A stretch of DNA of 64,000 nucleotides from Microbacterium luteolum. GTDB lineage: Bacteria; Actinomycetota; Actinomycetes; Actinomycetales; Microbacteriaceae. The translations under genes were made by a program, and so were the position numbers. Positions 52,728 through 61,499 of this stretch are shown here, in pieces (within the stretch, counting starts at the first letter, position 1; each line of letters starts with the position of its first letter). A model generated the notes under the pieces. The model was not told where the DNA came from. It did no database searches and saw only the letters and a program-made list of their open reading frames with translations. The stretch spans positions 1,648,950 to 1,712,949 of the forward strand of contig NZ_BAAAUN010000001.1 in NCBI RefSeq assembly GCF_039533965.1, given 5' to 3'.

Positions 52728-53984
52728 ATGAAGTTGGCATACAAAGGTGCATTGCACCGCTCGATCGCCCGTACCGCGCTCACGGCGACGGCGGCAACTG
52801 CCGTCCTCGCCGTCCTCGTCGGTATGTGGCTGGCGCCCCCGGTGCACGCCGCGTCCGGAGCCTGGACGACCGAAACGATCGCGGGCATGTCAGTCCGCAT
52901 CTACACACCCGCCACGCCACCAGCCCTCGCCGACGGACGGGCCCTCATGGTCTCGCTGCACGGCTGCCAGCAGAAGGCGCAAGACCTTCAGCAGGGCGGG
53001 AACTGGACTGACGTGGCCGACGAGTACGGAATGATCGTGGCGCTGCCGGATGCACCCAACGGGGGTGTGTATCTCGGATGCTGGGACTACTACGACTCAA
53101 GCCACAGTTCCACGGCTCCGTCCCGCCACGACGATAACCTGCTTGCGCTCGCTCAGACACTGCAATCCCGCGGCTCGCTGGCTATCGACCCCGACCAGAC
53201 ATACATCAGCGGGCTGTCTTCCGGCGGCGCGGAATCGATGGTCGTCGGGTGCCTGTTCCCGCAGATGTTCGCCGGCGTCGGGATCAACGCCGGTCCCACT
53301 ATCGGCACCTCCACAAGCGGGTACTCATGGGTCAGTACCAGCAAGACCACCGCAACGGACACCTGCAGGCGCTTCGCCGGTGACAACTCCGCCGCGTTCC
53401 AGACGCAGCTCACCTCCGTGGTCTACGGCAGCAACGATGCGACGGTTGCGGTCGGCTACAACACACTGAACGCACAGATCATGGCTGGCATCTATGGCGC
53501 AGAGGCTTCGTCGACCTTCTCGCTCAGCGGCTTCGCAGGCACGAATACGACCGGCAGCGGCACGCTCTACAGCGATGGGTCCGGACCACGAGTGTCTCTG
53601 ATCCAGAACACGGGTCTCGGCCATAACTGGCCTGCAGGGACGGGCGCGAACGGCACCTACATCTCAGGCGACAGCATCGATTATCCCGCCTACGTGACGA
53701 AGTTCTTCTTTGAGAACAACCGTCGCGTGGGCGGGTCCTCGACGCCCGGCCCGACTCCCACGCCCTCACCGACGTCCACGCCGGCCCCGACGGACCCGTC
53801 TTGCATCGCCGCGTCCAATGCAGCACATCTAGCGGCCGGACGAGCTCTGAGCTACGGAATCACACCCTACGCGAGCTACTACGCAAAAGGCTCATTCGCG
53901 TACATGGGGCTGGGTGACTCCACAGTGACGACCCTTCGACGGCAGGCGTCCGGATCATGGACGGTGGCCTCCGGGTGCAACTAG
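52728..53984 (+). CDS. Secreted PHB-depolymerase-family esterase
   Basis: The 418-residue protein starts at the ATG at 52728 after GAAGGAG and has a Sec signal peptide (hydrophobic about 18-36, ending VHAASG). The alpha/beta-hydrolase domain shows the oxyanion HGCQQ, nucleophile GLSSGG (Ser in G-x-S-x-G), acid YGSNDATV and histidine TGLGHNWPAG. A Pro/Thr linker (about 340-365) joins a C-terminal module of about 60 residues with paired cysteines and AGRA and MGLG motifs, often found on these esterases. Substrates in this family include polyhydroxyalkanoate, feruloyl and acetyl esters; which applies is unknown. Confidence 0.87.
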   Translation: MKLAYKGALHRSIARTALTATAATAVLAVLVGMWLAPPVHAASGAWTTETIAGMSVRIYTPATPPALADGRALMVSLHGCQQKAQDLQQGGNWTDVADEYGMIVALPDAPNGGVYLGCWDYYDSSHSSTAPSRHDDNLLALAQTLQSRGSLAIDPDQTYISGLSSGGAESMVVGCLFPQMFAGVGINAGPTIGTSTSGYSWVSTSKTTATDTCRRFAGDNSAAFQTQLTSVVYGSNDATVAVGYNTLNAQIMAGIYGAEASSTFSLSGFAGTNTTGSGTLYSDGSGPRVSLIQNTGLGHNWPAGTGANGTYISGDSIDYPAYVTKFFFENNRRVGGSSTPGPTPTPSPTSTPAPTDPSCIAASNAAHLAAGRALSYGITPYASYYAKGSFAYMGLGDSTVTTLRRQASGSWTVASGCN

Positions 53985-53993
53985 ATAGAGGGG

Positions 53994-54017
53994 CCGGCTA
54001 CAAGCAGGCATAGCCGG
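53994..54017 (+). terminator. Hairpin downstream of the esterase gene
   Basis: CCGGCTA (53994-54000) pairs with TAGCCGG (54011-54017) across a 10-nt loop, starting 9 bp after the esterase stop codon. It is the likely terminator, though no T-run follows. Confidence 0.45.
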
Positions 54018-54401
54018 TCATCACCCTTGAGGGCTGGGTTCACTCGTCGGTCGACATTTATCCGGACCCGGGATCCCGGCCCTCAGCCACGTGACGGTGC
54101 AATGGATGCCGCCCGCCAAGCCACCCGCAGACCGGCGTTGAAGCGAGTTCCGTGAACCATCCGAGTTACCTCACGCATCCCCGACGCAACCTCGTCCTTT
54201 CTGTCGCAGCCCTGCGGCGGACGAGGAGCGACGGACACCGCCGACAAGCTAACCGCACGAGCATCTGCCGGGAGAGACTGCCCTTCCACCAGCGCTCCCT
54301 CAGCGCGGTCTGATTGGACCGACGTCGCGTGCCACAGTGAGCGCCCCTGCTTGCTAGGTCCGAGAACTTGTACACGACGCTCGGGAATAACACCGGGCCG
54401 A

Positions 54402-54445
54402 ACATATGGAACGCCCCGCCACACGTGGCGGGGCGTTCCATATGT
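54402..54445. terminator. Perfect 21-bp-arm palindrome beside the MHS transporter stop
   Basis: A 21-nt arm (54402-54422) is repeated exactly as its complement at 54425-54445 with only AC between. It is GC-rich in the centre (CGCCCCGCC) and AT-rich at the ends (ACATATG). It ends 10 bp from the stop codon of the leftward transporter gene. It should work as a bidirectional intrinsic terminator by its stability alone. Confidence 0.7.
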
Positions 54446-54454
54446 CTTCCGAGG

Positions 54455-55849
54455 TCAGGTCACGGGGCGGGCGGAGCGCTTCGCCTCGTCCAGACGGTCG
54501 AGCTCGTGCAGCGAGGAATCTTTGGTCTCACGCAGCGAGACCACCGCGATAAGCGAGACCCCGGCGGCCATCGCCAGGTAGATCGCGACGGGCAGGTACG
54601 AGCCGAACTGCGAAAGCAGCGCTACGGCAATGATCGGCGCGAGCGAGCCGGCGACAATCGAGGTGACCTGGTAGCCGAGAGAGACACCCGAGTACCGCAT
54701 ACGTGTCGGAAACATCTCCGACATGATCGCGGGCTGCGGCGCGTACATGAAAGCGTGGATGAACAGGCCCAGCGAGATCGCGAACACGATGACGAACGGG
54801 TTCTTGGTGTCGAACAGGGGGAAGGCGATGAAGCCCCACGCGGCCGCGCCGAGCACCCCGATCAGGTACGTGGGCTTTCGACCGATGCGGTCGGCCAGCC
54901 CGCCGACCAGCGGGATGACGATCATATGCACGACGTGCGCGAGCGCGAGCAGACCGAGGATCTCGGCCGTGTTCACCTCGAGCGCGACGCTCAGATACGT
55001 GATCGAGAACGTGACCACGAGGTAGTACATGATGTTTTCGGCGAGGCGAAGGCCCATCGCGGTGAAGACACCGCGGGGATAGCGCTTGAGCACTTCGAAC
55101 ACGCCGTACCGGGTCTGCTCGGACTCCTCGATCTCCTTTTGCACTTCGAGGAAGATGGGCGCATCAGTGATCTTCGTGCGGATGTAGTACCCGACGACGA
55201 CGATGACGACCGACAGCCAGAACCCGATCCGCCAGCCCCAGGCGAGGAATTGCTCCTCTGTGAGAGTACGGCTGAGCACCAGCAGGACGATCGTCGCGAT
55301 CAGGTTGCCGACCGGGACGGCGGCCTGGGGGAACGACGACCAGAACCCGCGCGTCTTGTCTGGCGAGTGCTCGGCGACGAGCAGCACCGCGCCGCCCCAC
55401 TCCCCGCCTACCGCGAAGCCCTGAATGAACCGGAGGACGAGCAGGAGTCCGACGGCCCAGTAGCCGATCTGATCGTAGGTGGGAAGGCATCCCATCAGGA
55501 AAGTGGCGACGCCGACCAGGATGATCGCGAGCTGCAGGAGCTTCTTGCGTCCGTACTTGTCGCCGAAGTGGCCGAAGACGATGCCGCCGAGCGGGCGGGC
55601 GATGAAGCCGACCGCGTAGGTCCCCAGCGCCGCGATGATCGGGGCGTAAGGATCGTCCGAGGGCGGGAACATGATCTTGTTGAAGACGAGAGTCGCTGCT
55701 GTGGCGTAGAGGAAGAACTCGTACCACTCGACGACGGTGCCGGCCATCGAGGCCGTGACCACCCGACGCAGGCCGCCAAGAGCGGGAGGGGACTCTACGC
55801 CGTGCAGGGAGGACCTGTTGTTCAGTGAAGGGGATCTGTTGGATGTCAT
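54455..55849 (-). CDS. MHS-family MFS transporter (metabolite:H+ symporter)
   Basis: The 464-residue protein has twelve membrane helices and family features: GTVVEWYEFFLYATAATLVF at the first helix, the loop GHFGDKYGRKKLLQ, and RFIQGFAVGGEWGGA. It belongs to the metabolite:H+ symporter branch that imports carboxylates such as citrate, alpha-ketoglutarate, shikimate or benzoate-type acids. It lies 66 bp downstream of an alpha/beta hydrolase gene in the same direction and probably shares its operon, so it may import or export the acid product. Confidence 0.9.
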   Translation of the reverse strand: MTSNRSPSLNNRSSLHGVESPPALGGLRRVVTASMAGTVVEWYEFFLYATAATLVFNKIMFPPSDDPYAPIIAALGTYAVGFIARPLGGIVFGHFGDKYGRKKLLQLAIILVGVATFLMGCLPTYDQIGYWAVGLLLVLRFIQGFAVGGEWGGAVLLVAEHSPDKTRGFWSSFPQAAVPVGNLIATIVLLVLSRTLTEEQFLAWGWRIGFWLSVVIVVVGYYIRTKITDAPIFLEVQKEIEESEQTRYGVFEVLKRYPRGVFTAMGLRLAENIMYYLVVTFSITYLSVALEVNTAEILGLLALAHVVHMIVIPLVGGLADRIGRKPTYLIGVLGAAAWGFIAFPLFDTKNPFVIVFAISLGLFIHAFMYAPQPAIMSEMFPTRMRYSGVSLGYQVTSIVAGSLAPIIAVALLSQFGSYLPVAIYLAMAAGVSLIAVVSLRETKDSSLHELDRLDEAKRSARPVT

Positions 55850-55915
55850 GGTGACTACCTCCTTGTAGTTGTGGGCGATCCTTCAGAGACCGCCCAGAGT
55901 GTTCTTCTCGCCCCG

Positions 55916-56755
55916 TCAGGCGGCGGTGTCCTGCGAGGCTCCGAGGGAGACGGCAGGCATCCGCCCTTCGATGACGTCTACGAGCGCCGCGTTCCATTCC
56001 GCCCGGTTCTCGATGAAGGCGACATGACCGCTGTTCTCGAAATACGTCAGCGAGGCGTTCGGGAGAAGACGATGTGCTTCCTCAGACCACCGTGGGTCCC
56101 AGATCAGGTCGTGACGGCCGGAGAAGACGGCGACAGGTACTTCGATCGCCGGCAGATGGGCCCGCATGTCCACGTCGATCAGGGATTGGAAGCTGCTGAC
56201 CCCGACGAACGCGGGAACCTTGAGACCGATCTGGATGAAGAGGTCTTCGGTTGCCTTCAGGTCCGCTCGGTGGAAGTTGTTGGCGTACAGCCCGGCAACC
56301 GTCTCCGTCCGCGCCAACCGGATGGCGTCGATGAGGCCCTCCACCTGTTCCGGCGGCGTGCCGAAGGGGGCATCGGGGGCCTGCCAGAAGCGAGGTCCGC
56401 TGCCGGTGATCACGAGCCGTCCTACCCTTTCGGGGTGCATGTGCGCATATTTCAGGCCGATGTGACCACCCATCGACCAGCCGACGAGGGTGACGTCTCT
56501 GAGGTCCAACCCGAGGATGAGGGCGTCCAGGTCTCGTACGAAGAGCTCGTAGTCATAGTCGCCCCACGGCTTGTCCGACGCGCCGTGCCCGCGCAGATCG
56601 ACGGTGATGCAGCGATAGGACCCGGCGAGGTCGAGCACCTGGTAGTCCCAGACATCGCCGCTGCCCGCCCATCCATGGAGAAAGACGATCGGCTTACCCG
56701 ATCCGCGGTCCTCATAAGCGATGTTCACACCAGGTTCCACTTGATAAACGGGCAT
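55916..56755 (-). CDS. Alpha/beta-hydrolase (second of a pair)
   Basis: The 279-residue cytoplasmic hydrolase shows HG oxyanion FLHGWAGSG, the nucleophile elbow GWSMGG (Ser about 94), the acid GRHDLIWD (about 219) and the histidine NSGHVAF. It resembles haloperoxidase/esterase-type family members. It is 2 bp from the second hydrolase gene, so the two are co-transcribed. Substrate is unknown; ester or lactone hydrolysis is likely. Confidence 0.9.
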   Translation of the reverse strand: MPVYQVEPGVNIAYEDRGSGKPIVFLHGWAGSGDVWDYQVLDLAGSYRCITVDLRGHGASDKPWGDYDYELFVRDLDALILGLDLRDVTLVGWSMGGHIGLKYAHMHPERVGRLVITGSGPRFWQAPDAPFGTPPEQVEGLIDAIRLARTETVAGLYANNFHRADLKATEDLFIQIGLKVPAFVGVSSFQSLIDVDMRAHLPAIEVPVAVFSGRHDLIWDPRWSEEAHRLLPNASLTYFENSGHVAFIENRAEWNAALVDVIEGRMPAVSLGASQDTAA

Positions 56756-56757
56756 GG

Positions 56758-57606
56758 CTACTCCTTTGTGTTGCCGTAGTGAGGAATAGAAGGCGCGACG
56801 AAACGGCGCACCTCCGTGGCGATGACGTCCGGCGCTTCGAGGTGAAGCAGGTGCCCGGCATCTGGCAGTTCTCGATACCGAGCATCAGGAAGCATGCGGG
56901 CGATCGCGCGACCGTTGTCGGCCGGCAGCACGCGGTCAGCGCCCCCGTGGATGACCAGGGTGGGCACGGCTAGTTCTGCCGTCCGAGCCCCTGTCTGCAG
57001 AAACCGTTCGCAGGCCTTGTACTGCTCACGCCAGATTGCGCTCGATGTCGGGTACGTGAGACGGGCCTGTATGACGTCCTCATACTCGTTCGAGTGCGAC
57101 TGAGGCCATCCCTCTCTGAACGAGAGCGGCATGGTGCGCCGGGCGTACTGCTCGGGTGTCAAATTCGCGGCGTCCAGCCAGGCTTTGAGAGTCGGGGCAG
57201 GAACGGACACAGCCTCAGGTCCTCCAGGGCTTGTTCCGAGGAGGACTAATTGGTTGACGAGCTCAGGCCGGGCGAGGGCGAGCAGCTGCGCGACGTACCC
57301 ACCCATCGAGTAGCCCACGACGATGGCCGGGCGCCCGAGCGCCTCGATCGCCACGGCGGCATCTTCAGCGAGCAAATCGATGGACAGCTCCTCGAGGCCA
57401 CGCGTCGAACGACCGGTGCCTCGATTGTCGACAGACCAGAGGGCAAGATCATCGCCGAGCGCATGTCGCAACTGGTGGGCCGCCCACGACGCATAGCCGA
57501 GGCCATGGATCAGCAGCACAGCCTGACCGGTCCGAGACCCCTCAAGGTGCAATACCGCGCTGTCACGAGTGCGCACCCGGACCTGTGTCATCTCACGCAC
57601 CCTCAT
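56758..57606 (-). CDS. Alpha/beta-hydrolase (first of a pair)
   Basis: The 282-residue hydrolase shows LIHGLGYAS, a nucleophile elbow GYSMGG (Ser about 99), an acid HGGADRVLP (about 223) and the histidine DAGHLLHLE. It overlaps the alcohol dehydrogenase gene by 4 bp. It is similar in overall layout to the second hydrolase but only moderately alike, so the two probably act on different esters. Confidence 0.9.
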   Translation of the reverse strand: MRVREMTQVRVRTRDSAVLHLEGSRTGQAVLLIHGLGYASWAAHQLRHALGDDLALWSVDNRGTGRSTRGLEELSIDLLAEDAAVAIEALGRPAIVVGYSMGGYVAQLLALARPELVNQLVLLGTSPGGPEAVSVPAPTLKAWLDAANLTPEQYARRTMPLSFREGWPQSHSNEYEDVIQARLTYPTSSAIWREQYKACERFLQTGARTAELAVPTLVIHGGADRVLPADNGRAIARMLPDARYRELPDAGHLLHLEAPDVIATEVRRFVAPSIPHYGNTKE

Positions 57607-58709
57607 CGCGAGAACTCGATCAGCTGACGGATGGCATGCCCACTGGCGAGCTCATCCATCGCCTGATTGACATCATCGAGGCTGATGCGCGCTGAGATCA
57701 GCTCCTGCAACGGAAGCCTCCCATCCCGCCACAGCTGCTCAAAGCGGGGGATGTCGCGCGACGGTACAGCGGAGCCAAGGTAGCTGCCGACGATCTCTCT
57801 CGCCTCCGCGACCAATGTGAGCGGAGAGATCGCAGCCCGGGCATCGCTCGCTGGCAATCCGACGGAGACCGTGCGGCCTCCAACGGCGGTAATTGATACC
57901 GCCGTCTCGAATGCCATCGCGGACCCGGCCGCTTCGATCACGATGTCTGCCTTCACCGCATCCACGGCTGCCGCCGGGTCGAAGACCTCACTTGCCCCGA
58001 GCTCGGCCGCTTTGAGGCGCTTCTCCAGGAGGGGGTCAACCCCGACTACTCGGACACCCGGGATGCAGCGGGACACAAGCAACGCGGCCATACCGACACC
58101 GCCAAGACCCACAACGGCGACGGTCTGCCCGGCCTCCGGGCGAGCGGCATTCAACACGGCTCCACCACCCGTCAGCACTGCACAGCCCAGCAACGCTGCG
58201 ATATCTGGCGGCACGTCGTCACCAACGGGCACAAGCGACCGGCGATCGACGACCGCATGTGTGGCGAAGCCAGACACGCCGAGGTGATGGGCGACCTGAC
58301 GACCGCCGAGCGAGATCCTGTGCGCGCCGGAAAGAAGACTGCCCCGAGCGTTCGCGGCCGAGCCACGCTCGCAGGGCAGCCGTCCCTCGGTCGCGCACGC
58401 ACCGCACTCACCACACCTCGGAAGGAACGCCATCACCACACGTCGCCCGACAAGCACTCTCCCTTCCTCATCACCCGATGACAGGACCACACCCGCCGCC
58501 TCATGTCCGAGCAGCATCGGAAGAGGCCGCGGGCGACTTCCGTTGACAACGGAAAGGTCCGAATGACAAATGCCAGCCGCCTCAATCTGCACGAGAACTT
58601 CAGACGGCCCCGGCGGATCAAGATCAAGTTCTTCCACCACTATCGGCATCGATTCCCCATAGGGTGCCGTGCTGGACGATGTCGTCAACACCGCTCCGCG
58701 TATCCTCAT
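57603..58709 (-). CDS. Zinc-dependent alcohol dehydrogenase
   Basis: The 368-residue enzyme starts at the ATG at 58709, 10 bp after a perfect AAGGAGG (58719-58725). It has the catalytic zinc motif GICHSDLS and GHEAAGVV, the four-cysteine structural zinc lobe CGECGACATEGRLPCERG, and the cofactor motif GLGGVGMAALL. It is the first gene of a leftward unit of four: dehydrogenase, two hydrolases and MHS transporter. It is probably the oxidising step for an alcohol freed by the hydrolases. Confidence 0.92.
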   Translation of the reverse strand: MRIRGAVLTTSSSTAPYGESMPIVVEELDLDPPGPSEVLVQIEAAGICHSDLSVVNGSRPRPLPMLLGHEAAGVVLSSGDEEGRVLVGRRVVMAFLPRCGECGACATEGRLPCERGSAANARGSLLSGAHRISLGGRQVAHHLGVSGFATHAVVDRRSLVPVGDDVPPDIAALLGCAVLTGGGAVLNAARPEAGQTVAVVGLGGVGMAALLVSRCIPGVRVVGVDPLLEKRLKAAELGASEVFDPAAAVDAVKADIVIEAAGSAMAFETAVSITAVGGRTVSVGLPASDARAAISPLTLVAEAREIVGSYLGSAVPSRDIPRFEQLWRDGRLPLQELISARISLDDVNQAMDELASGHAIRQLIEFSR

Positions 58710-58987
58710 TGACCTTCGCCTCCTTGCGCTGGAACGAGTCTCCCCGGAGCGTGACAATTGAGGAATGTTCTTTAGAGCTACATGCGGAAGAATTTATGTA
58801 AGATTTCAACACATTCGGAGTCTTACGAGGACGCTGGCGTCGGCTCTCGCTTCCCCCGGCTACTGAGACGAGACCAACAAAACAGAGTGGCTTGGCGGTG
58901 TAGAGCCCTCCGAATCGGCCCGACGCGCTCCGTTCGTCGAGCATGGATCGAGGACGATGAACAGAAAGAGCTGAACGAAGATGCGAG

Positions 58988-59389
58988 TCAGACGGCCAGA
59001 GGCGGCGGATCTGAGCCGAGCGCGCCATCCCTCATCGTGGCCGCGTGAGGTTGGCAGAGTGTCGACACCCACATTCTGATCACGTACTGCCTCGCCGGAG
59101 CCCCACATGCCTCGCACGTCTCAGTGCTTTCCCACTCAGCTGCACGCACCGCGGCCGTGAATGCCTCATCGAAGTGAGACGAGTCATCAGACGGGTCGGC
59201 ATAGAAGCACAAGGCACCAAACTTCGACTTCACCTGCTGCACGACGTAGTTCGGAGCGATGACGGACAGGGTCGCATCGAGTCTCGCCAGCAGCGGGTAC
59301 CAGCCGGCTCCGACTTCCAGCAGTTCTGGCCAGCCTGGAGCGATCCGCTTGAGGAGGCCGTGGAGTTCCGACGGATAGTCCTCGGTCAT
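58988..59389 (-). CDS. Hypothetical protein with a KFG-x-L-x-FY motif and zinc-ligand cysteines
   Basis: The 133-residue product (ATG at 59389) contains VKSKFGALCFYAD followed by CEACG (about 93) and a later LCQPH. The combination KFGxLxFY, CxxCG and TLCxxH recurs in small stand-alone proteins of many bacteria whose role is unknown. The gene starts 1 bp after the stop of the next gene, so they are coupled. It lies in the mobile region left of the transposition module. Confidence 0.65.
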   Translation of the reverse strand: MTEDYPSELHGLLKRIAPGWPELLEVGAGWYPLLARLDATLSVIAPNYVVQQVKSKFGALCFYADPSDDSSHFDEAFTAAVRAAEWESTETCEACGAPARQYVIRMWVSTLCQPHAATMRDGALGSDPPPLAV

Positions 59390-59390
59390 G

Positions 59391-59945
59391 TCAAATCTCT
59401 CGTTCCGTGATGGCATTGGTATCCGCGGGCTCAACAACCCTCTCGCGCTCCGTTTCTCGGTGACGCGCGGCTTGTCGGGCCTGTTGACGACGACGCGACC
59501 GCTCGCGGAACTCGCGCCCTACGCGCAGGCTACGCATGACGCCGTTGTCGAAGCTGATCATGCCTCGGCGCCGCCATTCGATTGCCGCGTGGCCGCGGAA
59601 GCCCGCGACGGCGCGGCGCCGCTGCATGAAGTCTAGGTTTCGTGGCAGGGGCCCGGGAAGCCCGTCAGTGTCCGGCAGAAGGTATGTGAAGAGCTCCGCA
59701 AAGGTCGGTCCGGCTGCCGTGCGGCGACGAGTCTGAGCGATGAAGATCGCCGCCGCTAACGCCCAATGCTCTGCCGTGTCGTCACCGGTGAGGTCCTCGA
59801 ACATGAACACCCACTCCGCTGGCGGCGGCGAGTCAATTTCCTGCCACCAGATCGGGTACGACTCGGGCATCTCAACCATCACAATCGCGGTCGCTCGCAC
59901 GGGCCTTCCCGCGACGCGACCGCCTGTCATCAGGATGGGCAGCAC
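59391..59945 (-). CDS. Hypothetical protein of the mobile region
   Basis: The 184-residue product (GTG at 59945, or ATG at 59930) is soluble, with a central stretch of aromatic and acidic residues and a very basic C-terminal tail (about 140-170, RRRQQARQAARHRETERE) that could bind nucleic acid. No family is recognised. Its translation is coupled to the next gene. It is divergent from the XRE regulator, about 115 bp away, and may be controlled by it. Confidence 0.6.
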   Translation of the reverse strand: MLPILMTGGRVAGRPVRATAIVMVEMPESYPIWWQEIDSPPPAEWVFMFEDLTGDDTAEHWALAAAIFIAQTRRRTAAGPTFAELFTYLLPDTDGLPGPLPRNLDFMQRRRAVAGFRGHAAIEWRRRGMISFDNGVMRSLRVGREFRERSRRRQQARQAARHRETERERVVEPADTNAITEREI

Positions 59946-59990
59946 ACGTGCAGGGAAGAGCGGAGCGATCCGACGAGGACGAGATTGTTT

Positions 59991-60032
59991 CGTATGGCCT
60001 TCCGAATTATGCCATACCGATTAGGCCATACG
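59991..60032. promoter_or_regulatory. Inverted-repeat operator upstream of the XRE gene
   Basis: CGTATGGCCT (59991-60000) and its exact complement AGGCCATACG (60023-60032) bracket a central TATGCCATA (60008-60016). Two or three copies of a TATGGC-like half-site in the divergent promoter of an XRE gene are typical of its operators. Confidence 0.6.
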
Positions 60033-60060
60033 AGGAGTGGCTCGTCGCGACGCTGGGTAG

Positions 60061-60345
60061 GTGCCCCGACGGAACGATGAGATTGAAGCGGAGTGGAGCG
60101 CGTACTCCCAGCGCTTCGCGACCTCGCTCCGTTCCGCACGCGAGCGTGCCGGGCTGAGCCAGGAAGATGTTGCCTATCGGTCGGGCCTTACGCGCTACAC
60201 GTATCAGAAGTACGAAAAAGGAGAGTCGCGGCCGGGAAACCCCGCGAACCCGACGCTAAGGACCCTTCTTGCGCTTTCGCAGGTTCTGGAGCTTCCCCTC
60301 GTCACGCTGATCCCGGGCGATGCTCCGGATATGCGCTACCGCTAG
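60061..60345 (+). CDS. XRE-family helix-turn-helix regulator of the mobile region
   Basis: The 94-residue regulator (GTG start at 60061) has one helix-turn-helix (about residues 24-80, AGLSQEDVAYRSGLTRYTYQKYEKG). It lies 29 bp downstream of a perfect inverted-repeat operator. It sits beside the tniQ gene and probably represses the divergent cargo genes and itself. Confidence 0.85.
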   Translation: MPRRNDEIEAEWSAYSQRFATSLRSARERAGLSQEDVAYRSGLTRYTYQKYEKGESRPGNPANPTLRTLLALSQVLELPLVTLIPGDAPDMRYR

Positions 60346-60415
60346 TCAACACGCGCACCCATTGTCGCGAGTGCTCGTCGCTTCAGATCGCCCGTCGTTC
60401 CTGTGCAGTCAAGGG

Positions 60416-61495
60416 CTAGTCCAGCATTCCGACATCTGGAACCGGCGTCCATCGATTCATGACCTGCGTCTTGGGAGCGCCGCCGGTTCGTTCCCGGACG
60501 ACCTGTGGAAGACGTCGGGCCTCGAGGTGGCGAAGCAAGCAGACGCGATGTGTCTTTGCAGAGACCTGAAGGGCCTTGCTCAGTTCGCATGGGACACGAA
60601 GGTTGTTCGTGGTGCGTCGAAGCCCGTAGGAGCTGAGCACCGCGACATGCGATTCCACGATAATTCGCTGAGCGAGCTGATGGAGGCTCTCGTTCACCTT
60701 GCCTCGCATGATTGAACACACAGCGTGCTCAAGCACGCGCGTCTGTGCGATCGCGGAGAATCTGGGGTTCAGCAATTCGGCGACGATGAGCGGATCCGTT
60801 AGCGTCACCGCGAGAGCGACAGCTTCTGGGTACGCCGCCAAGAGCACCTGCTCGTACGTCTCCAGTGAATCGACCCCTAAAGCCCGGGCGCGTTCGCGGA
60901 CGGATGACGGTTCGCCGCCCGAGAGCCACCGTTGTATCAAAGTGCAAGCCAGCTGCAGCTCTCCCGTTTGTATGGTGATCCCTCTCGTCCAGAGGGTTCC
61001 GGAGACGAGCTCTTCGGCTCGGCGATATGACAGATAGCCGCTTACGTCGATGTCACGGCCCCCCAGGTGCCAGCGACGGTGCCGCATACAGACAGCTCCG
61101 CCCCGGGACTGCGTCGTCGTTGGCACCCCGAGGGAACAGCGCAGACATGCGGAGCGAGGCGCCGGCAGCTTCGAGCAGCGAGCGCAACGTGTTGGGCGCC
61201 ACCGCCCGTGGCTGCACCTCACATAGACACCATGCACTCGCCTACGGGTGATGAAGTGGTCCGTGGGTAAGCCCGCCAACTGCTCCACGTACTTCGATGT
61301 CCTCTCTAGGTCTAGCCGAGACGGAGACAGGCCGGCGGCTTCCGCGAGATGCGCTGGGAGAACCCATGGTTCAAGTCCGTGGACGAGCGATAGTCGACCC
61401 ACGTATCCAGTCACTGTCTCGCCGGGCAGCGGCTTGACGCCGATTGGAAGTCGGCGGAGTCTCCCTGACGGGTTCACCCACACGGCATCAAGCAT
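60416..61495 (-). CDS. tniQ: TniQ-family transposition target-selection protein
   Basis: The 359-residue protein begins with the TniQ segment LPIGVKPLPGETVTGYVGRLSLVHGL. It carries several zinc-ligand pairs (CSHG, RCARC, CLRC, CMRHRRW at about 94-140) of the TniQ/TnsD type. It follows tniB by 4 bp. TniQ proteins help direct TniA/TniB (TnsB/TnsC) transposition to chosen sites. No CRISPR genes accompany it. Confidence 0.9.
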   Translation of the reverse strand: MLDAVWVNPSGRLRRLPIGVKPLPGETVTGYVGRLSLVHGLEPWVLPAHLAEAAGLSPSRLDLERTSKYVEQLAGLPTDHFITRRRVHGVYVRCSHGRWRPTRCARCSKLPAPRSACLRCSLGVPTTTQSRGGAVCMRHRRWHLGGRDIDVSGYLSYRRAEELVSGTLWTRGITIQTGELQLACTLIQRWLSGGEPSSVRERARALGVDSLETYEQVLLAAYPEAVALAVTLTDPLIVAELLNPRFSAIAQTRVLEHAVCSIMRGKVNESLHQLAQRIIVESHVAVLSSYGLRRTTNNLRVPCELSKALQVSAKTHRVCLLRHLEARRLPQVVRERTGGAPKTQVMNRWTPVPDVGMLD

Positions 61496-61499
61496 GGTC

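Larger units (their letters stand above)
53985..54454. other. Gap of 470 bp between the esterase and MHS transporter genes
   Basis: It holds a 7-bp hairpin right after the esterase gene and a long palindrome next to the transporter gene. A leftward frame of 113 codons (54083-54424) contains GTRFNAGLRVAW and other structured-looking sequence but matches no family I know and overlaps the palindrome; it may be a degraded gene. Confidence 0.4.

Noticed and set aside
54083..54424. Leftward frame of 113 codons between the esterase and transporter genes
   Set aside because: No family match, no ribosome binding site and its start lies within the long palindrome; at most a degraded gene fragment.
54368..55828. 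Long rightward open frame (486 codons) opposite the MHS transporter
   Set aside because: Antisense to a clear twelve-helix transporter and of biased charged composition without family similarity.
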